DNA from: Calonectria ilicicola
Lineage: Eukaryota; Ascomycota; Sordariomycetes; Hypocreales; Nectriaceae
Assembly: GCA_020809705.1 (NCBI GenBank)
Contig: CP085828.1
Span: 5,270,001 to 5,334,000, forward strand
Reading direction: 5' to 3'
Length of the DNA stretch: 64,000 nucleotides
Under the pieces are notes generated by a model. That model did not search any database and was not told the origin of the DNA. It was given only the letters and a program-made list of their open reading frames with translations. Positions 10,458-21,285 of this stretch are shown here, piece by piece (position 1 is the stretch's first letter; every line of letters starts with the position of its first letter). The translations under genes were made by a program, and so were the position numbers.

Positions 10458-11351
10458 ATGCCTTTCCAGGAAGGAAGCTTTGTGAGCAGGTGGATGGCCC
10501 CTCTCAGAAAATTCGCCAAGGAGAGGCGGCCCAAATTGCCTGATGTGGACAACGATGTACACGCATCTCAATCAAAAGACCGAAATGAAGATTCTCGTTA
10601 CAAGCCCTGCCAAATTTTAATTGATCATGGAACACCAAACGTTGTTTGGTTCGAAGACGCGCTTTTCTTTTACGGGAGCGATACCGCCGTGTTCGATCTT
10701 AATATACTTGTACCAGATGCAAGAAAGAGTGCAGATACCCTCATTGAAGTTGGCTATCGAGAAACTGAAGTAACTGGGTTATTTCCTGATGATCCGCGGC
10801 TTTGTCGAGGCGGAGTTCGGGTTCAGCACCCCGACGACAGTTCCGTAGATGCCACGGTGCTCATAGACGCTTCAGACTGGACGTACGATCTCACACTGGT
10901 GCAAGATAGCTCTGGCATCCCACTCCCCCCTCTGAATGAATTTCTCAACTCTATCATGGGTTATTGGCTCAGTTTATCTGAGGATGAATATAGCGAAAAG
11001 TGTCTTTGGGCAATGTCGCTTGTTAACCTCATATACTACGCATATAATCTGGAAGGACCGAATGCTGAGCTCGTCAGGTGTATGGACTTTGCCGATCAAC
11101 TTCGGCCCGAGTTTCGAGAGCTTCATTATGATTTGATTGGAAATTATCCACAGCAAGGTGGCATTGGACAATACCGCAAGCATGAGTATCATGCCCTTCG
11201 ACGTCAACAAATCAAGGAGGGGACGTTCACTCCAAGACCATACCCAACAAACAATTTTCCAGTTTCGCTCGCCGAGTACCCTCATTTAACACAACCTGCC
11301 ATGCGCCAGGATACCTCCAAAAAGAAGCAACGTAAAAAGGCATGTGTTTAA
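10458..11351 (+). CDS. Hypothetical protein with a degenerate nucleotidyltransferase-like motif
   Basis: Single exon, 297 residues, from an ATG at 10458. I do not recognise a named family. Residues 60-85 contain FEDALFFYGSDTAVFDLNIL, which aligns without gaps to the nucleotidyltransferase motif of the divergent neighbour: both have A-L, Y-G, D and L-V at the same spacing. Here, however, the GG pair is replaced by FE, and the metal-ligand D-x-D becomes D-x-N. If the fold is shared, catalysis is probably lost. The middle contains predicted helices (MGYWLSLSEDEYSEKCLWAM) and the C-terminus is very basic (KKKQRKKACV). No signal peptide or membrane helix is seen. The link to the nucleotidyltransferase fold is my inference from this short motif. 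Confidence 0.65.
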   Translation: MPFQEGSFVSRWMAPLRKFAKERRPKLPDVDNDVHASQSKDRNEDSRYKPCQILIDHGTPNVVWFEDALFFYGSDTAVFDLNILVPDARKSADTLIEVGYRETEVTGLFPDDPRLCRGGVRVQHPDDSSVDATVLIDASDWTYDLTLVQDSSGIPLPPLNEFLNSIMGYWLSLSEDEYSEKCLWAMSLVNLIYYAYNLEGPNAELVRCMDFADQLRPEFRELHYDLIGNYPQQGGIGQYRKHEYHALRRQQIKEGTFTPRPYPTNNFPVSLAEYPHLTQPAMRQDTSKKKQRKKACV

Positions 11352-12370
11352 CGAACGTGTGCTATTTGAATCTAACGGTGGTCTAGGAAAACAACTTGTC
11401 TAGAATTGATGAGGACACGGGGTGATCTTTCTCGACTTGCTATCTTCGAATTCAAAATTTTCAGTTTTACATTTCATCACGGCATTGAATAGAACAAGGA
11501 ATATTTTCACGGTATGTAGAAACGTTCATACGTGGATTTTGATCAGAAAGTGACACAATATTACAGATACCTCGCCAGATGGTTTCTAGAACCATCACTC
11601 CATCATGCTGTTCGTTGATTTCACTGTAACATATTACATTCTATGGCTGCATTGAAATTGCACCTTCTCCGAATACTCCTAGATCTGGACATGCGCTGCA
11701 GGACACATCCTAGATCTTTTCACATAGCCCAATGTCTCGAGACTCCTTTCGGGAAATTGGAGTCCTTACCATATATATATTTTTTTTTGGTCCAATGGAT
11801 TCACGAGAAACATATTTTGGCACATTTTCCAGGATCTTATGGGACGAATTAGCACGAGTCTAGCTTCCAACTAGGGAGCACAAGATGCTTGAATGAAAGG
11901 CGATCGACGGGACTATTTCTAGTGAAACTACGACATATACCCTTGCTGACTGAACAATTACTTATCAGGATCGTCATTTAAATTGCAAAAGTTAGCTTAG
12001 AGAAGGATTGAAATCTAAATATGAGTGTTCTAAAAATAGCCTTTAGAACAATTGACTTATCAGCTCGTTTACTCCCTGTACCCATGTCAATTGGTAGTCA
12101 ACATTGGCTCTAAAAAGTATGAGATTTGCGCAGCGTGGTCAGGTTTGAATACAACCCAACATTCCAATTCAAAACTTAAATGGGCTTCGGATTGATTTCT
12201 CCTTGGCCACCCATTCTTTGTTTCTGGTGGGGTTGGACAGGGCCCCTACACAGCCCCGTGGCTCATGCACATCATCACATCAGCGCATTTCTTCATTAGC
12301 GCCACGACCAAAAGCATCCTCTTCCTTGATTATTTTGCCAATTCAGCCGCATTTGGCCCTCTCGTTGGCC
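11352..12370. other. Intergenic upstream of the HET gene
   Basis: AT-rich, no gene supported. The HET reading frame stays open upstream of its first ATG from at least 12203, so an additional 5' exon or longer leader cannot be excluded. Confidence 0.4.
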
Positions 12371-15115
12371 ATGCGCTCGCACGTTTGGCAGCGCGTGCTT
12401 CGGCGATTCAAAGACACACCAAATGCGCCCGACAGTGCGTCTGAGGCCAGCACCGACGACAAATCCTCTGACGTCACGCCGACCACGCCTGGCTCATCCA
12501 TCAGCTCACCTCCAACGCCCGAGCGGCCAGATCCAGACATCACCGCGCGCCAGCTGCGCAAGTTCTTCATTGATCACCAGCGACGGGTTGGGAAGCTCCC
12601 TCTGAGCGAGGTTGAATTGGTCGAGAAATACGTCAGAACCCTGCCGGGAGTGCCAATCGAGCGACTGATCCCAGCCACAACCTCGAAACGCGCAAAGGCC
12701 AAGGACTTGAAACCATACCCTCAAATATGGGTTACTGACCAATCCTCATTTCGCGATGACCTCACGTCAATTGTCCGACACATCCGCGCAAAACAGGCCA
12801 GGACGTCGGACCCTCAATGTCGCCATAGTGAGCCAGCTTCCACCGCGCCACACGCGTCCTTGCAGGTCCTCTACGATGACCTTCCTCTCGATTATGGTTC
12901 AAAGGAGATCCGGCTCCTAAGGATTCGTCCTGGGCAGGGTGCTGAGCCTCTCCAGTGCCAGTTGTTTAAAGTCGAGCTCGGCAGTAAACCATCATTTGAT
13001 GCACTCTCATATGCTTGGAGTTGCGAAAAACATGATGCCTCAATCCATGTCGACGACCATGATGTGAAGATCAGTGAAGTCCTTCATCAAGCGCTGCTTC
13101 AATTGAGGCAGCCTTCTGAAAACGCAATCATTTGGGTTGATGCGGTTTGCATGAATCAAAACTCTATCGATGAAAAAAATCACCAGGTCCCGATGATGCG
13201 AGACATCTACTCTTTGGCGTCGAGTGTCGTCATATGGCTTGGAAATCCTGTTGCAAACTTAGATTTAGCCAACGAGTGCATTGAAGAACTCAAAAATTTC
13301 GAGGATGATGATTCTCATTCAATACGCACACTGGACCACTATCTAAGTGAATCAATTCAGTCGGCCAAATCCTTCGAGGCTGGTTTAATTGAGTTGTTTG
13401 GGAACCGTTGGTTCTCTCGTACCTGGGTCCTTCAAGAAGCAGCGTTGGCCTCCAAGGAACCAATCTTCTTTTGCGGTCAACATCGAATATCTTGGACGTC
13501 TCTAAACTTGCTACATTCAGCTCTGTCATCATACTACGCGCCGCGCCCAGAAAACTCTTATCATATCCATCGCGGAGCCCTACATGATGCATTCTGTGCC
13601 TCAAGCTTCAACAAGATATATCTTTTGAGGCAAGAGGTTCAAAAACAAGACTCGTGTGGTTTAAAAATAGAGGAAGCTCTCTTTATAAGCAAAGATCAAC
13701 ACGCTTCCGATCCCAGGGATCATATTTATGGAATTTTGGGGTTGGTTTCACCTGACGACAGCGTTCAAATAGAAGTCGACTACTCAAAGCCAGCAGAAGA
13801 AGTTTACCGAGACGTTACGAGATCTATCCTTGTTGGAAGGAATAACCTTTCATTTCTCGCTGCAAAAACAAACCAGGAACCTAACTGCAACATTTATAGT
13901 AATTTCAGTCCGTCAAATGGTAGTGGAGCGTCTTGGATTCGCAACTTTCAGGCTCACGACCACAGTGATTCCAATCACTCTCACATCCCCGATCAATTTC
14001 ACCCTGTCGATCCAAAATGGACAAGAGGTGACGGTACAGGCTCCAGATCTCCGGCAGACTTGGGAATATCTCCTGATCTGAAATTTGATGGTTTCTCCCT
14101 GTTTGCCAGGGGAATTTCGCTCGACGTCGTACAGAATACTACCATATGGGACGAACCTGTTATAGCCAGTGGGCAAGGTCCTGATGAATTTGTTTACGCG
14201 TCGCCAGTTCCGGTTCTCGAATTTCTTTGGAAAAATGCAAGAGTCACAAGCCATCAAGATAACCTATCACAGGATCATGATTCTGGTGGCTCGTGCGCTC
14301 GTCCTGAGACATACATTTATCGACTTCTAAGCTATCTAGACAAGATTAAAAGTCAAACCCATGCCCATAATGATCAGCACAATGGCACGCCTGACATTAA
14401 ACACCAAGAATGCCCCAGTCAGGCTCAGAATTCGATTAATGATTTCAGGTCTGCAATTCATGGCCTCTGTCTTCCAGATGAAATGAAGAAACTCGCTCTA
14501 GAACATCACGAGAGTGACACATACCAACCCCTCAACACAACCCCAATCGATTTCTGGGAAGCAGTCTCGCGAACTCTTATCGCCAACGAGATTACAGGAG
14601 AACGCAGTGCGGAGAGCAATTTAGGGGACGAAGCATTACTTTGGATTTTATATGAGATGGCCAAGCCCGTGGTCCAGCGAGAAACGAGCCAAGCTGCAAA
14701 GAGAGGACATTCCCCAGCTCGTGATTCATTACATCAGGACGAACGCGTAATCCGTGCATTGGAGGGCGTTTGGAATGATTTCGAGCATCTTACTGAAGCA
14801 GCAAGGGTTACAATAGCCCATTCAATGGGAGGTCGCCGAATATTCACTACGCGGAATCGATGGATGGGAGTCGGTCCCTGCGCTGTGCATTCGGGTGATG
14901 TTGTGGTCATGCTGTTCGGAGGCCATGTCCCATATCTTCTACGCCCAGTTGATGATCACTACATATTTATTGGAGAGTGCTACGTTGACGGCATCATGCA
15001 CGGCGAGCTTGTAAGGGAATGGACTCGCGAGGTGGCAAACGCAACAATAGAAGGGAAAGACACATCGGTGCAAGCTTATGGTTATGCTTCACCCAAACAA
15101 TTTGAGATTCGATAG
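12371..15115 (+). CDS. HET (heterokaryon incompatibility) domain protein
   Basis: Single exon of 914 residues from the first ATG in the frame. Residues 1-60 are Ser/Thr/Pro-rich. The HET domain covers about residues 205-385 with its standard blocks: FDALSYAW, IWVDAVCMNQNS, then MRDIYSLASSVVIWLG, followed by the downstream WFSRTWVLQEAAL and DPRDHIYGILGL. The last 120 residues carry the conserved tail RRIFTTRNRWMGVGP and YIFIGECYVDGIMHGE. HET proteins of this architecture are numerous in filamentous ascomycetes. Some trigger cell death when genetically different hyphae fuse; the HET domain is TIR-like in structure. The partner or trigger of this copy is unknown. No intron is needed and the frame is intact. 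Its position beside two nucleotidyltransferase-like genes is noted as a finding. Confidence 0.92.
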   Translation: MRSHVWQRVLRRFKDTPNAPDSASEASTDDKSSDVTPTTPGSSISSPPTPERPDPDITARQLRKFFIDHQRRVGKLPLSEVELVEKYVRTLPGVPIERLIPATTSKRAKAKDLKPYPQIWVTDQSSFRDDLTSIVRHIRAKQARTSDPQCRHSEPASTAPHASLQVLYDDLPLDYGSKEIRLLRIRPGQGAEPLQCQLFKVELGSKPSFDALSYAWSCEKHDASIHVDDHDVKISEVLHQALLQLRQPSENAIIWVDAVCMNQNSIDEKNHQVPMMRDIYSLASSVVIWLGNPVANLDLANECIEELKNFEDDDSHSIRTLDHYLSESIQSAKSFEAGLIELFGNRWFSRTWVLQEAALASKEPIFFCGQHRISWTSLNLLHSALSSYYAPRPENSYHIHRGALHDAFCASSFNKIYLLRQEVQKQDSCGLKIEEALFISKDQHASDPRDHIYGILGLVSPDDSVQIEVDYSKPAEEVYRDVTRSILVGRNNLSFLAAKTNQEPNCNIYSNFSPSNGSGASWIRNFQAHDHSDSNHSHIPDQFHPVDPKWTRGDGTGSRSPADLGISPDLKFDGFSLFARGISLDVVQNTTIWDEPVIASGQGPDEFVYASPVPVLEFLWKNARVTSHQDNLSQDHDSGGSCARPETYIYRLLSYLDKIKSQTHAHNDQHNGTPDIKHQECPSQAQNSINDFRSAIHGLCLPDEMKKLALEHHESDTYQPLNTTPIDFWEAVSRTLIANEITGERSAESNLGDEALLWILYEMAKPVVQRETSQAAKRGHSPARDSLHQDERVIRALEGVWNDFEHLTEAARVTIAHSMGGRRIFTTRNRWMGVGPCAVHSGDVVVMLFGGHVPYLLRPVDDHYIFIGECYVDGIMHGELVREWTREVANATIEGKDTSVQAYGYASPKQFEIR

Positions 15116-15843
15116 TAGGTTTGGAAAAGGCGAACACGGGATCCCACGGAACCGGTTGGAGGAACTTATATACGGTTTACATATTTGTGAGATTGGAATG
15201 TCCAAACTTTAGGTGTTAATATATCAACAGGCAAAGGAAAGTGTTTTTACATCAGCCATGGTGCCCAACCTAACTCAAATCGGTGATCTTGCAAGCTCCT
15301 CGCATTTCAATTTCTGGTATGAACATGCTATGACACGATGAAGCGGGGTAATGATTTCGTAATGGAACCATTATGATCGCTTGGGCACAGGTCAGGCCAT
15401 TGCTTACTTGTGGATCTCTTCAACACAGCAAATCGACCTTCATTGAGGACGGCTGGAATTCGCACATCGATTCCTGCTCCCTCTCATTTCTCTCCATCTT
15501 TTAAGCGTCGCAAATATACCAATACAGTTTCTGTGCAGCTCTTCGCAGCGCAGTTTCTAGTATCCGTTACCAAAATACGCTTTGTCGGCGAGACACATTC
15601 GCTGGGGAGTGGAGGTGACTATGACATGCGCAACTTGTAGGGCTGATTTCTACTTCCGCCTGGGGAAATGGTACTCAAAATTTTGCAAGAAAAAAAATGG
15701 CCATTAGCTAGAAGGGAAAGGCTACATCAAAAATAGGCTGGTTTATTCGTGCTCCCACTTTGCACAAAAACCTCTTCGTACTAGAGCTCAACAGTCTGCC
15801 CTTGCATACTGTATTACTTTCCATGAAATTCAACCAATTCCAA
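15116..15843. other. Intergenic between HET gene and tRNA
   Basis: No gene supported. One 76-codon open frame at 15410-15640 has no ATG start and no family signature. Confidence 0.4.
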
Positions 15844-15947
15844 GGGCGTTTGGCCGAGCGGTCTAAGGCGCTGTGTTCAGGTTAAGAGATTAACCATTAC
15901 AATTCGCAGTCTCGTAAGAGGCGCAGGTTCGAGTCCTGCAGCGCTCA
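15844..15947 (+). tRNA. tRNA-Leu (anticodon CAG) with intron
   Basis: The cloverleaf can be drawn by eye. The 5' acceptor GGGCGTT pairs with AGCGCTC at 15940-15946, followed by discriminator A. The D arm is TGGCCGAGCGGTCTAAGGC, containing the internal A box. The anticodon stem is CTGTG/CGCAG, and the loop TTCAGG...T gives anticodon CAG. The long variable arm (CTC-GTAA-GAG) marks a class II tRNA. The T arm is GCAGG-TTCGAGT-CCTGC and forms the B box. An intron of about 22 nt (starting TTAAGAG) lies one base 3' of the anticodon, the standard eukaryotic position. It decodes CUG as leucine. Confidence 0.93.
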
Positions 15948-15950
15948 TTC

Positions 15951-15955
15951 TTTTT
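15951..15955 (+). terminator. Pol III terminator of tRNA-Leu
   Basis: A run of five T residues begins four bases after the tRNA 3' end, as expected for RNA polymerase III termination. Confidence 0.7.
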
Positions 15956-16306
15956 GGGTTTCTATCCTACAAATTTTTATGAAATGCCTCAAGGTCTTTC
16001 TTATCTTTCCTTGTTCTTTTTTTTTCTAGTTCTTTTCAGAACTATTAATTCCAGCCATGTATATATGGATGGATGGGTTGTCGTCCTGTTAAGTGGGGAG
16101 GGATTTTGGACATGTGCACTTGAATCCCCATCAGTGATTCATCAACATTCACATGCAAAGTAACACCAGTTATGTGATAAGCCATTCCACAATTATCTTA
16201 GCCTATCTAGACTACGAGTGAAAACCGTGCCCAAAGAATCGGCCGGATAAAAAAGCTTGTAGCCTCCCACCCCCTTTCAGACTAGTCAAGGTGTTAGAAC
16301 GGCGCT
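15956..16306. other. Spacer between tRNA-Leu and MFS gene
   Basis: T-rich near 16018, otherwise unremarkable. It includes the 3' region of the minus-strand transporter gene. No gene seen. Confidence 0.5.
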
Positions 16307-17798
16307 TCAGAACCTAGTCCTCAACTTCCATCCAGTAACGGAGACCCTAGCATACGAGTAGCACATCAAAGCCGCGATGTAAGCGATACCTGAGAACAAG
16401 ATCAAAGCCAGCCACCCAGTTTTTAGGTCTCCTACTCCAAGTAAAGCGCCTCCGATCGGCACACTGCTGAGTGTGCCGAAGCTGGCAATCATCGTGGCAG
16501 TGCTGTAATAGCGGCCATAGTCCTGCAGCTCGCAAAATTGACCAAGACAGACGGGGACCAAGGAAAGGTTGCTACCGCTGGCAAATCCAAAGAGAACGCA
16601 AAATGCAATTAGAACAGACTTCGAGTCCGCGGCTGGGAGCCATATTCCCAAAATAGTCGCTGCACAAAGACTAATTGTCATGATGATGACGTTAAACCGG
16701 CCCAGCTTGTCAGCGAGGATGCCAGGAAGGGCTCGACCAACAACTGATCCGGCATTCAAGATCGAGAGGAGTATATAACTCTCGGCGTTCCCATTTCCGT
16801 GGCTCTTTGCATAGGATATGATGTAAGTAAGCGGGACAAAAAGTCCGTACTCCATAAAAAATATGCCAGCCGTGGCCGCAACAAAACCTCGGTTCCGTAG
16901 AATTTTAAAGTCTGGCCATATCGACGCTGCCTTGGCTTGGTTCTGGGATTGCACCAAGACTTCGTGTCGGGAGCGAATAAATATGTTAGCGAACACACAG
17001 AGGCCCATAAGGATAAAGCCCATGATGCGACAGGTCCAGGCAAACCCAACCCCGTTTTCGCCAAGCAGGAACTGCAACAGGAGAGGAAATATGATTCCTC
17101 CAACACCTCCAGCAGTAGTCGACAGGCCGGTTGCGAGTCCACGTCGACGGTTAAAGAAGTGTGCAATAGCGCTATAGGCAGGACTGTTAAGCATGGCTCC
17201 GCCAATGCCACCCATAACAGAGTACGTCAGGATAATTTGATAATATTCTGCACCAATAAACGATTAGAAAAACCCAACAGACACGGGTCAATAATGTGCA
17301 TCCATCCTTACCTTTCGAAAGGCTCAAAAGCATGAGACTCAGCACACACAATACACTGCCTCCCGCAACCAAGACGCGTGGGCCATGGCGATCAAAAATG
17401 GGTCCAATCTGGATCCCGACGAAGAAAACAAGGAACAGGTTCAAACTAAAGATCCATCCAATCTGAGAGTGGCTGTAATCCTTGAGCTGGTTCTCCTTGA
17501 AGTAGGCCTCAAAGACAGCGCTGGTGTTGATGAGGCCAAAAACAACGCCCATGGCGCAGAATGAGCCGAACACGACTAGCCATGCCTCCAAACCTCCTTC
17601 CGGGTATGTAACCTCGGAAGGGTTGATGTTTTGGGCGTCACTCGAGTTCAAGTTGGACTCTAGCCCAGATAAATTATTTTCAGCATCCCGGGTTGCCCTG
17701 GCATCTAGGGAGACATCGGGCTTTGAAGAACTATGCTGAGCAGCATATTGGTGGTTTTTTTCGCAGGTGTCCTCTGCATTGTTATTGACAATGACCAT
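16307..17798 (-). CDS. MFS monocarboxylate transporter-like protein
   Basis: Predicted exons are 17798-17312 and 17247-16307 (minus), in frame across a 64-nt intron (GTAAGG to GTGCAG), giving 475 residues. The first 65 residues are hydrophilic. Membrane helix 1 begins with the monocarboxylate-porter signature PEGGLEAWLVVFGSFCAMG. The loop after helix 2 carries GPIFDRHGPR, the usual MFS D-R-x-G element. After the intron the frame continues YSVMGGIGGAML and FFNRRRGLATGLS, another family motif. Twelve hydrophobic segments are present in all. Fungal members are plasma-membrane or organelle permeases for monocarboxylates or related small acids; some sit in secondary-metabolite clusters. The substrate is not predictable here and no biosynthetic cluster is adjacent. 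Confidence 0.9.
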
Positions 17799-19407
17799 TG
17801 AGGGGCCCTAAGGGCGCGAGAGTGATGTAGTAGGGGTATAAAAGCTGGGTTATTTCAGGGACTTGAGAATGTATGATGGGATTTGGGGAGGTTTCCCGGA
17901 ATTGGTTTGCCATTGCAACTGGGATAGTGGCGGGGACCTTTTGAACAAAAAGAAAGGCTTAGATAATCACATGACTGAATTGGGATTAATTGGGATTCCC
18001 AACCCGGTGGCGCTTGGCTCCTATTCAGTGAAGTTTCCATTAGTAACCGGAAAACTTTTTGGTGGCCCAGCAGAAATCCAGCCCCACTCCTACCAGCCCG
18101 AACCTCACGGCCAACAAGGATTGCGTATGCTTCAATCCAAATTCGTGGTCCAGAGATCAATGGCTATACGAAAAAGAAAACAAGTTTACTGGACACAAGA
18201 TGAATGACGGCAACGACAACCATCAATTAGTTGGAATTAATGCTGTCTCATTCCTCAAATAGTTGACCCAGGTTACCATCCCAGTCATGTGATGGCAACA
18301 CGAACTCACTGCAATGAACTCCATCACATTGCACACGTGATAGTGTGTGAATGGTAAGGATTCATGGGGTTTCAGGAATCAGGCCAATGGCGTCGATGAT
18401 TGGCATACCCAGGAATCGGTGCGTGCCATTGAATTGCACTTCGAACACGCTAAAAACTGTCTGTCTTACAGGGGATTTTTTCTCCGATTCTAACTTTGTT
18501 CCTACGACCCAAAAAGGGAGAAAAGTCGTCAGTGAATCACAAACCGGGTATCTATACCTTCCATCCCTTGATTTCCAATTTCTTCTCATCAATTACAAAA
18601 TCTTCAAGCAATTGGCACTTATTTGTATGAGAGCAGAAAACCACAGACGTCATTAGTTCATTGCCACCTCTTTACTTGGCGCTGTGGGGAAGGGCGGCGG
18701 GCGGTGAAGGCGCCTCCTTTTAGTGCTGAACTACCGGCCGTGCCCGCCCGCTCTTAGCGAGATTATTCAGGCGGGCTCCGTCGGAGGTGTCAGGTCATTC
18801 AACTAGGCATCATTCAGCTCTTGGCGTGCAAAGAGAGCATGCAATTCCGTGAATGGGCTTCAGTTAGAAGAATCTTGTGTTGACTTGGTGCAATAACAGT
18901 TGGGTGCCTGTTCTCACTATGCATTCCGCATATGCAATGCACTACTTGAAAGATTGTTGCCCTGTGACTTCTTCTGCATTGGACATCTTAGAACTTGATT
19001 TCTACAAATATCGATTTTGGTCACTAAAAGATATTGATAAAAAAAATATTTATGTTAGTTTGCTGATTTATTTACGTAATATTTGCCAGAAGGCCAGGGA
19101 AGGGCAGAAAAGTAGAAGGGGACGATCCTTCAAGGGTGGTGTTATACACAGGACTAAACGATGAGAGCGCAAGCAATCATTTCATCAATGATCCAAGAAC
19201 TCATCTCTGAACGCTTCTGCTAATAGTGGAATAACATTTTAAACACGTATAAAGCAGCGTATAGGCATATTGACGAGCAGATACAAATGCAAGAGCAAAT
19301 ACATTGAGAGGAGTCAGTTGATTGGGTGATGGTATAGGGTACGTAGCCATGACCTTGCTCCCAGCAATGTGGTTACAAGTACAAAGCGTTGAAGATTTGC
19401 AGGTCCA

Positions 19408-20134
19408 ATGATGGCAGTTCGGTTCCTCGGGGTTTTCTTTTTGCTTTCCATTAATTTTCTATATAATTCGCTGTCTGCGTTTTGCGAAACGTCTTTCGAT
19501 CCACACGCTGATTGAGATTCGAATCACAACCCGATCTATAGACTTTTGCTCTACATCTACACGAATCAATGTGGGGAGACTCATTTTCACACTAACACCT
19601 GCATCAATTCAGCATCTTCATTGTCAGCCGTATAAATCCTTGAGTTCATAATCACCCACAGACAATAATCAAGCCGTCACATCGGTTAGCTAGCTGCCGG
19701 CGTTCACGATAAGACGTGCATAATGACCTAATCATCCGCACTCGACTCCTACAACACACGGTCGAGGAAGACTAGGAGCAGCATTTCGACCCAAAAAGCA
19801 ATCCGGTTTCAGGGTCCTGTCACATCATCCTCAAGTGGCGCCCCCTACCCGGGGACCTGGGAATGGTTCGGGCTCAGGTTCCAGCGCCAACGACGATTCT
19901 GATACAGACTAAGATCCGGATACATCGGCTGGCTCTAGTAGTGGCTGGATGGAAGAAGCAAAGAAGGCTTGGGACGTTAGTTCGTGTTCGTGTCGTCGCT
20001 GGCCTCCAGTCTGTGCCCAACGCGCCGATGCTAAGGTTTGTCTAAATGAACTGACAGCGCCTGGTGACGGGAACCCCTTTGGACCGACTTCCAGAATAAT
20101 TGAATGTCCGGAAAATCGTGATGTGCCATGTTAA
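19408..20134 (+). pseudogene. Possible relic or unresolved gene for a small secreted cysteine-rich protein
   Basis: At 19408 an ATG opens a short frame with a convincing signal peptide (MMAVRFLGVFFLLSINF), ending at a stop after about 36 codons. From 19727 to 20134 a second frame stays open except for one TAA at 19907. It encodes a Gly/Ser-rich part and then a cysteine-bearing C-terminus (SCSCRRWPPVCAQ, IIECPENRDVPC). The TAA falls in GACTAAG, which could be a branch point with the acceptor CTCTAG/TAG about 30 bases on. No convincing donor is seen, and the two fragments are in different frames. Either a decayed gene or a model needing transcript data. Confidence 0.25.
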
Positions 20135-21136
20135 GTGTTCACTAGAGTGTCTATATAGCGATATCTGCATCATTCCTGCAGCGCGATCGTTACATCTGTA
20201 CAATTTGTTGGACAAAAGCACGCGATATCCGATACTTGGAGTCTATAATGCTTCGGTATTGATCTCCACTTGAATGCCCCATTCATCTCAATCATCTCAG
20301 GGTTCTTCATCCTACCTGCGTAGAATCATCCCAGTCCTTCTCCAGGTCACAAGTTCCCTTCCCTCTGTGGGTCCAAACAAGTTTGGAGAAAGCAAGCCTG
20401 TTCTCATAGTTATAAGCCAGTGTTTGACCTACAATGGTGGCACTGCATGCCTTGCTTACACCATGACACGGACACATTTGTAGGAAATAAATTGCTAGCA
20501 AGGCTGCTACTCGTTCGATTTCTTTTCGACTAGCCGTGAAGGGCAAAACCAATTCCTCAATTGGGCAGTTATCCGGCCTGGGCATGGAGGTCAAAGCGGC
20601 ACCCACATTTTATTGGTGCCATGGCAGATAGGCGCGAACCGATCGTTTCTGTTCGGCTTGGCAGCCGAACGAGTCACATAGTCCAAGGTGGATAGACTCC
20701 ATCCATCGTGTGGGTTGAGGGAAACCACTCTAATCTTCACCATCTGGCGGCCTTGCCTTCTCAGAGAATGGAGCGTGGCTTGGGTTCCCTGTCTGTCCAG
20801 AAGCTTCACCCATGTCGCTCCCATGTGGGTTCCATTCAAACGTCGAAACACGAGGATTAACGCATACCTCACCGGCCACGTTATTTTGCAGGCTGTCGAG
20901 GTAGTAACCTAACTTTATGTGGATACAAGAACTTAAGAAAGGGTCCTCAAACGACGGAGGAGATGGAGAATGCCGATCTATAAGCCTAATTCTTGTCAGG
21001 GAGCTTAGCACCCTGCAATTGTTTCCGAGAGAGTAGGGGTAGCTGGGATGAGCTGGATTGGGAAGACTTTGCGGATGCTTGTCTATCAAGTCATCGAGAT
21101 GATGGATGATCGAGAGAGTTGGTGTGGACATCGAGA

Positions 21137-21142
21137 TATAAA
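21137..21142 (+). promoter_or_regulatory. TATA-like element upstream of cutinase
   Basis: TATAAA lies 144 bases before the cutinase ATG, followed by a pyrimidine-rich and CAACACAACC-type leader near 21190-21205 that is typical of strongly expressed fungal genes. Position and motif only; no expression evidence. Confidence 0.4.
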
Positions 21143-21285
21143 GATGTGTTCCCCAACCTGAAATTGCCATTCTCACCAGGCTCTTCAACCCATCAACACA
21201 ACCACCTCCCTTTCCTTCTTTTAAGCTGGTCTTACTTCAGTCTCTCGAAAACACTTCGGCTGTCAAATCACTCACTTTTCTCAAC

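Larger units (their letters stand above)
17799..21285. other. Long intergenic region with possible relic of a secreted-protein gene
   Basis: About 3.5 kb with no complete gene. A GC-rich block near 18680-18790 has repeated GGCGGGC/GCCCGCC motifs. An AT-rich stretch follows at about 18990-19090. Two fragments at 19408-19516 and 19727-20134 look protein-coding and are listed separately. The right 900 bases should contain the cutinase promoter. Confidence 0.4.

Noticed and set aside
12203..12370. N-terminal extension of the HET protein
   Set aside because: The frame is open but lacks an ATG; the first ATG is at 12371. It may be leader sequence or part of an unseen exon.
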